Source: JALYUA01 sp039931865 | GTDB lineage: Bacteria > Acidobacteriota > Thermoanaerobaculia > UBA5066 > Gp7-AA6 | NCBI GenBank assembly: GCA_039931865.1 | Contig: JBDTRB010000004.1 | Coordinates: forward strand, 1-64,000 | Direction: 5' to 3' | Length of the DNA stretch: 64,000 nucleotides | In this document: positions 1 to 8,242 of the stretch, piece after piece | Layout: the number at the start of each line of letters is the position of its first letter | How positions within the stretch are numbered: the stretch's first letter is position 1 | Position numbers and translations under genes: made by a program | Notes under the pieces: model-generated | Told to the model about the DNA's origin: nothing | Database searches by the model: none | What the model saw: only the letters and a program-made list of their open reading frames with translations

Positions 1-56
1 GAGCCGCTCGGCGGTCGGCGAAGCCGACGTCCCGTAGTGAGCGGAGGCGACGGTAG
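1..56. repeat. R2 palindromic element, copy E (cut by window edge)
   Basis: This copy holds the hairpin GTCGGC-GAA-GCCGAC at 14-28, followed by the family tail GTAGTGAGCGGAGGCGACGG. The same tail ends the copy at 63868-63990, and a close variant ends the copy at 38316-38512. The left part of the element lies outside the window. Confidence 0.7.
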
Positions 57-112
57 GCGACGTTACAATTCAGCCTTCTTCGATTCCTTCGCTGATTCAA
101 GGAGGCTGCTCG

Positions 113-1585
113 ATGACGACTCGACGTCTCGTCCTTTCGCGTCTGCTCGCCGTGGGCTTCCTGGGGGCGGCGATCGCCGCCGTTTCCCGGGGGCAGGAGG
201 GCTTCTCTCCTTTTACCTCGGACTACCCGCCCGAGGAATTCGCCGCGCGGCGCGGCCGTGTCTTCGACGCGATCGGAAAGTCCGGGTTCGCCATGATCGT
301 CGGGGCGCCCACTCAGGTCGGGTACATCCGGTTCCGGCAGTCGAACGACTTCTATTACCTGTGCGGCGTCGAGATCCCGAATGCCTATCTGCTCCTGGAC
401 GGCACGAACCGGAAGACGACGCTGTATCTGCCGCACCGCAACGAGTCGCGCGAGAAAGGCGAGGGCAAGGTGCTGTCGTCCGAGGACTCCGACGAGGTGC
501 GCAAGCTCTCCGGCGTCGACACGGTTTCCGCGCCGGATCTTCTCGCCGAGGCCTTCATGCGGCTCCTGCACCGCTCGAACGTGCGCGTCGCGTGGACGCC
601 TCTCTCTCCGGCCGAAGGCTTCGCCGTCAGCCGCGACCTGGGGCTTCGCCGGATCGCCGACATCGCGTCCGACCCGTGGGACGGAAGCGCTTCGCGCGAA
701 GGGCGGTTTGCGGCTCTTCTCCGGGAACGCTTCCCGCAGTTCGAGGTGAAGGACCTGACGCCGACGCTCGATTCGTTGCGGCTCATCAAGAGCCCCCGGG
801 AGATCGCCATGGTGCGCCGCGCGACTCGACTCTCCGGCCTCGCGCTCATGGAGGGCATGCGCTCGACGCGGCCCGGGCAATACGAGCGCGAGCTCGACGG
901 CATGGCGAAGTTCATCTACTACCGCAATGGCGCGCAGGGCGAGGCGTACTACTCGCTCATCGCGAGCGGCCACAACGCCTGGTGGCCGCACTACAACGCC
1001 GGCCGCCGGAAGATGGAAGACGGGGACTTCCTCCTCATGGATTTCGCACCGGACGTCGGCTACGCCATGAGTGACGTCACCCGCATGTGGCCGGTCAACG
1101 GGAAGTTCTCGGCATGGCAGAGAGAGCTCTATGAGTTCTACCTGGCCTGTTACGAAGCGATCCTCCACTCGATCCGGCCGAACGTCACCGCGGCCGTCTG
1201 CATGCAGGACGCGGCGAAGAAGATGGACGGGATCCTCGCCTCGGCGAAATTCTCAAAGGACACTTACAGCAAGGCAGCGAAGGCCTTCGTCGACGAATAC
1301 CGGACGTCCGCGGGACGGACGGACGCGGCTCTCGGGCACTGGGTCGGCATGGCGACGCACGACGACGGGCCTCACGACGGGCCGCTGCGCGCCGGCATGG
1401 TTTTCACGATCGAGCCGGCGCTGCGGGTTCCGGAAGAGAAGATCTATGTCCGGCTCGAGGACGTCATCGTGATCACCGAGAAGGGAACGGACATCCTGTC
1501 CGACTTCGTTCCCCGCGACATCGCGCGCATCGAGAAGCTCATGACCGAGAACGGGCTTCTGAAGTCCTATCCGCGGGAGGATTGA
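113..1585 (+). CDS. Secreted Xaa-Pro aminopeptidase (aminopeptidase P, M24B family)
   Basis: This is a dinuclear metal aminopeptidase of the pita-bread fold that removes N-terminal residues preceding proline. An N-terminal signal peptide (residues 1 to about 27) suggests export to the periplasm. Residues 35-200 form the creatinase-like N-domain and residues 225-470 the catalytic domain. The five expected metal ligands are visible: D310 and D321 (in LLMDFAPDVGYAMSD), H409 (GHWVGM), E434 (FTIEPAL) and E449 (VRLED). The length of 490 residues is usual for a secreted member. The ATG at 113 follows a strong AAGGAGG site at 99-105. It is the first of several exported peptidases in the window. The family call is firm; substrate preference is inferred from the family. 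Confidence 0.9.
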   Translation: MTTRRLVLSRLLAVGFLGAAIAAVSRGQEGFSPFTSDYPPEEFAARRGRVFDAIGKSGFAMIVGAPTQVGYIRFRQSNDFYYLCGVEIPNAYLLLDGTNRKTTLYLPHRNESREKGEGKVLSSEDSDEVRKLSGVDTVSAPDLLAEAFMRLLHRSNVRVAWTPLSPAEGFAVSRDLGLRRIADIASDPWDGSASREGRFAALLRERFPQFEVKDLTPTLDSLRLIKSPREIAMVRRATRLSGLALMEGMRSTRPGQYERELDGMAKFIYYRNGAQGEAYYSLIASGHNAWWPHYNAGRRKMEDGDFLLMDFAPDVGYAMSDVTRMWPVNGKFSAWQRELYEFYLACYEAILHSIRPNVTAAVCMQDAAKKMDGILASAKFSKDTYSKAAKAFVDEYRTSAGRTDAALGHWVGMATHDDGPHDGPLRAGMVFTIEPALRVPEEKIYVRLEDVIVITEKGTDILSDFVPRDIARIEKLMTENGLLKSYPRED

Positions 1586-1692
1586 AAGGTCGCTCCCCGC
1601 TGTCAGCTGTCGGGCTGTCAGCTGTCAGCTCGGGGAAAGACCTGATAATTTCACGCCGCATTTTCGTTATGACCAGAAAGGACGATCGAAGA
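1586..1692. repeat. Short GCTGTCAG repeats in spacer
   Basis: The spacer between the aminopeptidase and the FKBP gene has several near-copies of GCTGTCAGCTGTC at about 1599-1631. They overlap one another and can pair with themselves. No gene is apparent. Confidence 0.5.
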
Positions 1693-2172
1693 ATGAAAAA
1701 CAAAGCGTCCCTGCTTCTTGCCGGCGCCGCGGCTCTCGCCTTCGTGGCTCTGCCGGTCTCCGGCTCCCAGAAGGACAACGCCGCGCCGTCGCAGGATGCG
1801 GAGAAAAAGAGCGAGAGCAAGATGACGAAGACGTCGAGCGGTCTGCAGTACGAGGACACCGTGCCCGGCACGGGCGCGTCGCCCAAGAACGGACAGACCT
1901 GTGTCATGCACTACACGGGCTGGCTCTGGGAAAACGGCGCGAAGGGCAAGAAGTTCGACAGCTCGGTCGACCGCGGCAAGCCCTTCGAGTTCGTGATCGG
2001 CCAGGGGCAGGTCATCAAGGGATGGGATGAGGGCGTCTCGACGATGAAGGTGGGCGGCAAGCGCACCCTCCTGATTCCGCCGGCGCTCGGTTACGGCGCG
2101 CGCGGGGCCGGCGGTGTCATCCCGCCGAACGCAACGCTCGTCTTCGACGTCGAGCTCCTCGGCGTCAAGTAG
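1693..2172 (+). CDS. FKBP-type peptidyl-prolyl cis-trans isomerase, exported
   Basis: It catalyses cis-trans isomerisation of proline peptide bonds, probably helping proteins fold outside the cytoplasm. Residues 1-24 are a signal peptide (KNK followed by a hydrophobic stretch). A charged linker follows, then one FKBP domain at about 50-159 with hallmark segments MHYTGWL, KFDSSVDR, FVIGQGQVIKGWDEG and LLIPPALGYGARGAGG. The 159-residue length fits a single-domain FkpA/SlyD-like FKBP. The reading frame is open further upstream, but the ATG at 1693 places the signal peptide at the N-terminus. A second in-frame ATG at 1669 has no visible ribosome site. The aminopeptidase lies just upstream on the same strand. 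Confidence 0.9.
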   Translation: MKNKASLLLAGAAALAFVALPVSGSQKDNAAPSQDAEKKSESKMTKTSSGLQYEDTVPGTGASPKNGQTCVMHYTGWLWENGAKGKKFDSSVDRGKPFEFVIGQGQVIKGWDEGVSTMKVGGKRTLLIPPALGYGARGAGGVIPPNATLVFDVELLGVK

Positions 2173-2187
2173 CGGGGCCAGGGTTCG

Positions 2188-2216
2188 GGGGTCAGGCCAT
2201 TCCAACGCCTGACCCC
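2188..2216. terminator. Hairpin between convergent genes
   Basis: GGGGTCAGGC (2188-2197) and GCCTGACCCC (2207-2216) make a perfect 10-bp stem with a 9-base loop. It lies between the converging FKBP and ferritin-like genes, where a two-way terminator would be expected. There is no T-run, so termination is inferred. The same GACCCCTGAC words recur at 19740-19800, so it may also be a dispersed repeat. Confidence 0.45.
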
Positions 2217-2226
2217 TGACAACCCG

Positions 2227-2706
2227 CTAACAGTTCCTCCCGCCGGGCGTCTCCCGGCCGATCACGCGATGGAAATACTCCTCGTGCTCGACTTCCACCG
2301 CCGCCATTTCCCGAAGATCCGGCAGGAAGTCCTCGAGTCCCAGCTCGTGAGCCCACCCGGCGGCCTTCTCGTATTCGCAGACATTCTTCGTCTCGAGCCT
2401 GCCGGCCAGAAACATCGGCAGGAACCGGCCCGTGAATCCGCAGAGAAAAGAGAGGACGTGGCCGACGGCGCTCGCTCGCGCTTCGCGGATGGGAAGCGGA
2501 CGGGCGCCGAGCCGGTCGAGCAACTGGCCGACCTTCCGGCGATGGACCCACTCGTCATTTTCGATGCGGAGGATCATCGTCCGTTCCTCCGGGTTCGAAA
2601 CGGAACGGGCGTGCCCCTGATACGCGAGCGCGGCCGCTTTCTCCCCGGAGTAGGCGAGCTGGAGAAGCCGGACGAGCTGCCGGCGGACTTCCGAGGCGGC
2701 CGTCAT
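2227..2706 (-). CDS. Ferritin-like / Coq7-like diiron protein
   Basis: The 159-residue protein is predicted to be a four-helix bundle with carboxylate and histidine metal ligands. Candidate ligands are the Glu in YSGEKAAALAYQGH, the ENDEWVHR segment, the Glu of CEYEKAAGW and the EVEHEEYFH segment. This pattern (E, ExxH, E, ExxH) is that of Coq7/rubrerythrin-type diiron proteins. A hydrophobic middle segment (VGHVLSFLCGFTGRFLPMFL) may dip into the membrane, as in Coq7 hydroxylases. The ATG at 2706 opens the frame. The gene stands alone, converging on the FKBP gene. A role in quinone hydroxylation or iron/oxygen handling is possible; the substrate cannot be read from the sequence. Confidence 0.75.
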   Translation of the reverse strand: MTAASEVRRQLVRLLQLAYSGEKAAALAYQGHARSVSNPEERTMILRIENDEWVHRRKVGQLLDRLGARPLPIREARASAVGHVLSFLCGFTGRFLPMFLAGRLETKNVCEYEKAAGWAHELGLEDFLPDLREMAAVEVEHEEYFHRVIGRETPGGRNC

Positions 2707-2958
2707 CGCGCCTTAGTCTAGTCGCGGGAGGCCGCCCGAAGCAGAGCGGAGAGCTCGGGGCCGGAATCAGCGGTCGGCGTCACGGGAAACTGGTTCGACT
2801 CGCCGCCGGCTCCCGGCTTTTCCCCGGAACCCTCGCTGGCCGATCCGGGAGGGGCACGGTCCGGCCGGAGTCGCGAAAGGCCTGCGCGGCGGCCGATCCT
2901 CCGGAACTGCGGAAAACGGGGTCGGCGAGGACCGGCGGGCTGCGCGATCCGGGGACGG

Positions 2959-5505
2959 GTGGAGTCGGCTAACATTCGACGCGTGGAAAGATCGGTGGAC
3001 GCTGCCCCTCGTGCCCCTGATGCCCGTCCTGCCCATCCTGGAACTGCGCCGCTGCGCTCCTCGTTGCCCGAGCGCTTCGCCGCGTTCGTGGCGGAGAGGC
3101 ATCCGTTCGCCCTGCCGCCGGCGGCTGCTGCCTTTTCCCGTGCGTGTCCGAAGGATCCCGGACGGGACGCGGCCGCGATCGACGCTCTCCGGCCGGAATT
3201 TGCCGACGCGCTTGCCCGGGAGCTCGCGGGAACAGCGCCGGAGGGCCTCCCCGAGTCCACTCCGGGAGTCAGCGTCGACTCGCGTCTCGAGTGCGCGAAA
3301 AAGGAGCTGCTCGAATCCTGCGACGGGTTCCTCCGCCGTGAGGCGATCGCCGCCTCGCTGACCCGCGACGAGCGCGTCGAGATGCTGCGCGGGATGATTC
3401 TCACGCGCGCGACAGATAACCGTTTGAAGGCGTTCTTCTCGGGCGGAGAAGTTCGGTATCGTGGAGTCTCCTTTCAGGGCAAAGGCTTCCGGTCTCTCGG
3501 GCAGGAGGCGATCTATGCCGCGCCCCTCCGATTGCGCCGCGGGCCCGGCTATCGCTCGTCCGAAGGCGCGTGGCGCGGAGACGTGGTCGCCCCGCTCATC
3601 CGGGATCTCGGCGCCGAGCTCGCGATGCGACCGGACCCGGAGTCGGTCCGCCTCGTCCTTGCCGCGCAGATGGGAAAAGCGGGCTCGCCGATGCAGGGGA
3701 AGGACCTCCACGTCGGCGACTTTTCCTGGGGCGTCCTCCCCGCGTCCGCCCCGCTCGCGGTTTCTTCTCTCACGGTCGCGGGCCTGGCGATGGCGTTTTC
3801 CCGCGACGGCTCCGGCCGCGTGGCGGTGTCTTTCATCGGGGAAGGAGGGACTTCTCTCGGCGAATGGCACGAGGCGATCAACCTGTGCGCCGCGCGGCGG
3901 CTGCCCGCGATTTTCTGCGTCCAGAACAATCAGACAGCGCTGTCAACGCCCGTGCCCGACCAGTCGGCCGTGCGCGTGTTCGCGGAAAAGGCCGCGGGCT
4001 ACGGGATTCCGGGGATGACGATCGACGGCACCGACCCCGAGGCGATCGCGGCGGCGTTCACGTGGGCCGCCGAGCGCGCGCGGCAGGGCCTCGGCCCGAC
4101 GCTGATCGAGCTCGTCTGCATGCGCATGTGCGGGCACGCCCACCACGACGACATGCTCTACCTCGGCAAAGAGCCCCCGATCTCGTGGGACTACCCGCGT
4201 CCTTCCGAAGGCGGCTACGCAAACCGCGAGCTGTACGAGTTCTGGTCGCGCCGCGAGCCGATCGCGGCGTACGCCGCCCGGCTCGAAGCGGAGGGGATCC
4301 TGGCGCCCGGAGATCTCGACCGGTTCCGGCGCGAGGCAGACGCACTCGTCGAGGAACAGGCGCGCAAGGTCATCGAAGCGCCGTGGCCGGAGCCGGAGAC
4401 CGCCGGGACCGGCGTGTTCGCGGGAGAGCCTGGACGGCGGAGGACGGAGCCGCTTGAGCCGGAAAGCCGCCGCGGCTCGTCGCCGCCTCTGCCCGCGGTC
4501 GAGACCGGGCCGCCATTCGACCCGAAGGGGCGCACCCTCCTCGAAGCGGTCATGCTCGGCGTCGGAGACGCTCTCGAAGCCGATCCACGGGTGTTCGTCT
4601 ACGGGGAAGACGTCGGCGGAAAATACGGAAACGCTTTTCTCCTTCTGCGGCCGCTGCTTCAAAAGCACGGCGACCGGATCCTGAACTCGCCGCTCGCGGA
4701 GGGTGCCGTTCTCGGCGTCTGCGTCGGTTCCGCGCTCGCGGGACAGCGCCCGATCGGGGAGATGCAGTTCAACGACTTCGTCGCCACGGGCTTCAACCAG
4801 CTCGTCAACAACGCGGCGAAGATCCGCTACCGCTGGGGCGCTTCCGTTCCGATGGTGGTCCGCATGCCGTGGGGCGGCCTGCGACACGCGGGCCCGTACC
4901 ACAGCCAGAACACCGAGCCCTGGTTCTACCGGACGCCGGGACTCAAGATCGTGGTGCCTTCGACGCCCGCGGACGCCCGCGCGCTGATGGCGGCGGCGGT
5001 CGCCGACCCGGACCCAGTCCTCTATTACGAGCACATCGCGCTCTACCGGGATCCCCGGATCAAACAGCTGCTTCCCGAGGAAGCGCCCGCTCCGCTGCCG
5101 ATTGGCAAAGCGGCCCTGCGGCGCGCCGGAGGAGACCTCGCGATCATTTCGTACGGCGCGTACGTCCACGTCGCCCTCCGCGTGGCGAAAAAGCTCTCGG
5201 CCGGCGGAATCGAATCGTCCGTCCTCGACCTGCGAAGCCTCGTGCCGCTCGACCGCGAAGCGGTGCTTTCGGTAGCGCGGCACTGCCATCGCGTGCTGAT
5301 CGTCCACGAGGACTCGAGGACCGGCGGCATCGGCGAGAGCGTCGCTTCCATCGTGCAGGAGGAAGCGTTCGAGCACCTGGACGCGCCGGTCCGGATCATC
5401 GGCGCGCTCGACACTCCGGTTCCCTATTCGCCGCCGCTCGAAGATTTCTTTCTCCCCTCGGAAGACGAAATCGAGCGGGCCGCCCGCCTTCTCGTGTCGT
5501 ACTAG
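2959..5505 (+). CDS. Branched-chain 2-oxoacid dehydrogenase E1, alpha and beta fused
   Basis: This is the thiamine-diphosphate decarboxylase component of a 2-oxoacid dehydrogenase complex, most like 2-oxoisovalerate dehydrogenase. Residues about 135-435 are E1-alpha, with the ThDP motif beginning GEGGTSLGEWHE (about 293) and ending QNN (about 322), and GHAHHDD near 395. Residues about 515-845 are E1-beta (VYGEDVGGKYG, LAEGAVLGVCVG, GEMQFNDF, GGLRHAGPYHSQ). A low-complexity linker at about 475-515 joins them. Bacterial E1 is often two genes; the single 848-residue chain is a less common layout. No lipoyl E2 or E3 gene is in the window. The start is uncertain: GTG 2959 opens the frame, with further GTGs at 2983 and 2995. 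The kinase gene follows after 4 bp. Confidence 0.88.
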   Translation: MESANIRRVERSVDAAPRAPDARPAHPGTAPLRSSLPERFAAFVAERHPFALPPAAAAFSRACPKDPGRDAAAIDALRPEFADALARELAGTAPEGLPESTPGVSVDSRLECAKKELLESCDGFLRREAIAASLTRDERVEMLRGMILTRATDNRLKAFFSGGEVRYRGVSFQGKGFRSLGQEAIYAAPLRLRRGPGYRSSEGAWRGDVVAPLIRDLGAELAMRPDPESVRLVLAAQMGKAGSPMQGKDLHVGDFSWGVLPASAPLAVSSLTVAGLAMAFSRDGSGRVAVSFIGEGGTSLGEWHEAINLCAARRLPAIFCVQNNQTALSTPVPDQSAVRVFAEKAAGYGIPGMTIDGTDPEAIAAAFTWAAERARQGLGPTLIELVCMRMCGHAHHDDMLYLGKEPPISWDYPRPSEGGYANRELYEFWSRREPIAAYAARLEAEGILAPGDLDRFRREADALVEEQARKVIEAPWPEPETAGTGVFAGEPGRRRTEPLEPESRRGSSPPLPAVETGPPFDPKGRTLLEAVMLGVGDALEADPRVFVYGEDVGGKYGNAFLLLRPLLQKHGDRILNSPLAEGAVLGVCVGSALAGQRPIGEMQFNDFVATGFNQLVNNAAKIRYRWGASVPMVVRMPWGGLRHAGPYHSQNTEPWFYRTPGLKIVVPSTPADARALMAAAVADPDPVLYYEHIALYRDPRIKQLLPEEAPAPLPIGKAALRRAGGDLAIISYGAYVHVALRVAKKLSAGGIESSVLDLRSLVPLDREAVLSVARHCHRVLIVHEDSRTGGIGESVASIVQEEAFEHLDAPVRIIGALDTPVPYSPPLEDFFLPSEDEIERAARLLVSY

Positions 5506-5509
5506 CCAG

Positions 5510-8242
5510 TTGGCGCTCGGCCCCGGCAGCCGCCTCGGTCCCTACGAGATCTCGCGCCCTCTCGGGAAGGGCGGCATGGGAGAAGTCTTCCGCGCGCGCG
5601 ACATCCGTCTCGAGAGGGACGTCGCGGTTAAGGCTTTACCGCCCGGCTTCGAGGCGGACCCGGAACGGCTCGCCAGGTTTCAGCGCGAGGCGCGCGTACT
5701 GGCGTCCCTGAATCACGCCAACGTCGGCTCGATCTATGGTTTCGAGGAATCGGCGGATGGGCACGCGTATTTGATCCTCGAATGCATCGAAGGAGAGACG
5801 CTTGCCTCCCGCCTTGCCGGGGGTTGGCCGCTTCCCCTGGACGAGTCGCTGCGGATCGCGGCGGAGATCGCTGCCGGACTCGGAGCCGCGCACGACGCCG
5901 GAGTCATCCATCGCGACTTGAAGCCCGCAAACGTCATGCTCCGGCCCGACGGTGCCGTGAAGGTGCTGGACTTCGGCCTCGCGAAGACGGCCGAGCGCGG
6001 CTCCGCGTCCGGTGACCAGTCGCGATCGCCGACGATCAGCCTCGGCACCCAGACGGGATTCATTCTCGGGACCGCGGCGTACATGAGCCCCGAGCAGGCG
6101 CGGGGGCGGGCGCTCGACAAACGCACCGACATCTTCTCCTTCGGCTGCGTGCTGTACGAGTGCCTGACCGGCCGGCGGGCTTTTCCGGGCGAATCCGTTT
6201 CCGACACGCTTTCCGCGATCGTCGCGGACGAGCCCGACTGGGCGGCCCTCCCCCCTTCGACGCCCACCCGGGTTCGCGACCTTCTGCGCCGATGCCTGCA
6301 GAAGGACCCGCGCCGCCGTCTTCACGACATTTCCGACGCGAGGCTCGAGCTCGAAGAGGTGATGCCGACGAGCTCTTCGTCGCCTGACACGACGCCGACC
6401 GCCGCCCTCCCGCAGGTGACGGCGAAGCAACCGATTCCCTGGGGATGGCTTGCTGCGGCGTCCGTGCTAGGAGGCGCGCTCGTTGCCGGCGTGCTGTGGG
6501 GCCGCCGGCCGGCACCGCCCGCCCAGGCCTCGTCGCCGAGGCTGCAGGCGGTCCTCTCGCTCCCGGAAGGAGTTCGTCTCATCGGCAGCGGCCGGCCCTC
6601 GACCGCGATTTCTCCAGACGGCCGAACCGTCGTCTTTCGAGGCGTCCAGGGGGGCGTCGGCCGCCTCTATCGCCGCGACCTCGACGGGTCGGACGCGGTT
6701 CCCCTGGCCGGCACGGAAGGAGGAGTGAACCCCTTCTTCTCGACCGATGGAGAGTGGATCGGGTTTTTCACGCTGTCGGAGCTGAAGAAAGTCCCCCTCT
6801 CCGGAGGATCCGCCGTTCGCATCTCCGACGCGCCGCCCGTCGCCCAGGGAGGAACATGGGCGGAAGACGGATCGATCCTCTTTTCCCGCACGCCGAACGC
6901 CGGCCTCGTCCGCGTCTCCGCAAACGGCGGCAAGGCAGAGCCGTTTTCCGAGCTCGCGCCCGGCGAGCACGCGCACAAGTGGCCCCAGGTCCTGCCCGGC
7001 GGACGGGGGACTCTCGTCACCATCGTTTTCGGGAAGGACTTCCAGGACATCGATACCGCGCGAATCGCCGTTCTCGAGCCGGGCACCCTGCACCGCAGGA
7101 TCGTCCTCGAGGGAAGCAGTTACGCCCGCTACGACTCCGGGCAGATCGTCTTCGTCCGCGGGAAGCACCTCTTCGCGGTTCCCTTCGACCTCGCGAGCCT
7201 CGCGACCGTCGGAAGCCCCGTGCCTCTTCCCGAAAACCTGGTCGTGGACGAAGACAACGGCATCGGTCACTTCACGGCGGCTCGCGGAACGCTGATCTCG
7301 CCCGACGGCCCGACAATTCACAGGCCCCTGGCCGCCCTTTTCTCCGTCGGCCGCGATGGAAAAGGCACCGCGGTGCCATTGCCGCCCGCCCAATACGCTC
7401 ACCCTCGTCTGTCACCGGACGGACGGTGGATCGCCCTGATGAAAATCATCCGGCAGACCGCGAAGCTGGCTCTCTTCGAGCGATCGCGCCAGATTCTTTC
7501 GACGCTGACGCCCGAGCCCGGCCGTTTCTTCTGTCCCGTATGGTCGCCGGACAGCCAGCGCCTCGCGTTCACCTTTTTCAACGTCGGCGACCCGCGCCTG
7601 GCGGTCAAGCGCGCGGACGCCGGCGGAAGCATCGAGACGATCACGAACGATCGAGCGCGGGCCGAATTTCCGAATTCATGGTCCCCGGACGGAAAGGTGA
7701 TCCTTTACACCGCGGAAGATCGGGACACGGAATCGATTGCCTCGCGGGTGCCGATCAGTCTCTGGACGGTCAACCTCGAAGGGAAGCCGGACACCCGCCT
7801 GTGGCTGGGAGGTGATTTCAGAAACCTCGCCGGCGAATTCTCTCCGGACGGCCACTCGATCGCGTACGTGTCGGATGAGAGCGGCCAGAAAGAGGTCTAT
7901 CTGCGGCCATATCCCGGTCCCGGAAGCCGCATCAAGGTGTCTGCCAATGGCGGGGAGGAGCCCGCCTGGACCCGCGGCGGACACGAGCTTCTGTATCGCC
8001 TGCGAGATGACTTTTACTCCGTGGAGATTCCGCAGGGCGCGGCACAAAGCCCCGGAGCGCCCACGGTCCTCTTCTCCGGGCAGTTCGACCACGGCGGACG
8101 GGAGGATTCTCCGCGCGAGTACGACGTCTCCGCCGACGGAAACGAATTCCTCGTCAGCAAGACGGAGCGGCCCGCGGACGTGGTTCGGCAGCTGGTCGTC
8201 CTGACGGGCTGGGGCCGGCCGGCGGTCCCGCCGAAGCCTTGA
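5510..8242 (+). CDS. Transmembrane Ser/Thr protein kinase with TolB-like propeller
   Basis: The N-terminal third is a Hanks-type kinase with all key residues: GKGGMGEVF at 19-27, catalytic K41, HRD at 134-136 (HRDLKPAN), DFG at 154-156 and SPEQ near 193. A single membrane segment lies at about 311-330. The outer part (340-910) is a beta-propeller with TolB/WD40-type blades recognisable by repeats such as SPDGRTVVF, SPDGRWIAL, WSPDSQRLAF, WSPDGKVILY and FSPDGHSIAY. The propeller presumably senses an extracytoplasmic ligand or partner. The architecture is very common in Acidobacteriota. The start is TTG 5510, 4 bp after the E1 stop, and its stop overlaps the DinB start, so translation is probably coupled. 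Target proteins are unknown. Confidence 0.9.
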   Translation: MALGPGSRLGPYEISRPLGKGGMGEVFRARDIRLERDVAVKALPPGFEADPERLARFQREARVLASLNHANVGSIYGFEESADGHAYLILECIEGETLASRLAGGWPLPLDESLRIAAEIAAGLGAAHDAGVIHRDLKPANVMLRPDGAVKVLDFGLAKTAERGSASGDQSRSPTISLGTQTGFILGTAAYMSPEQARGRALDKRTDIFSFGCVLYECLTGRRAFPGESVSDTLSAIVADEPDWAALPPSTPTRVRDLLRRCLQKDPRRRLHDISDARLELEEVMPTSSSSPDTTPTAALPQVTAKQPIPWGWLAAASVLGGALVAGVLWGRRPAPPAQASSPRLQAVLSLPEGVRLIGSGRPSTAISPDGRTVVFRGVQGGVGRLYRRDLDGSDAVPLAGTEGGVNPFFSTDGEWIGFFTLSELKKVPLSGGSAVRISDAPPVAQGGTWAEDGSILFSRTPNAGLVRVSANGGKAEPFSELAPGEHAHKWPQVLPGGRGTLVTIVFGKDFQDIDTARIAVLEPGTLHRRIVLEGSSYARYDSGQIVFVRGKHLFAVPFDLASLATVGSPVPLPENLVVDEDNGIGHFTAARGTLISPDGPTIHRPLAALFSVGRDGKGTAVPLPPAQYAHPRLSPDGRWIALMKIIRQTAKLALFERSRQILSTLTPEPGRFFCPVWSPDSQRLAFTFFNVGDPRLAVKRADAGGSIETITNDRARAEFPNSWSPDGKVILYTAEDRDTESIASRVPISLWTVNLEGKPDTRLWLGGDFRNLAGEFSPDGHSIAYVSDESGQKEVYLRPYPGPGSRIKVSANGGEEPAWTRGGHELLYRLRDDFYSVEIPQGAAQSPGAPTVLFSGQFDHGGREDSPREYDVSADGNEFLVSKTERPADVVRQLVVLTGWGRPAVPPKP

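Noticed and set aside
2718..3404. 228-codon minus-strand frame upstream of and inside the E1 gene
   Set aside because: It is mostly antisense to the E1 N-terminus, with Arg/Ser/Pro-rich composition and no domain.
3943..5376. 477-codon antisense frame inside the E1 gene
   Set aside because: It is a shadow of a GC-rich coding region; no family features are seen.
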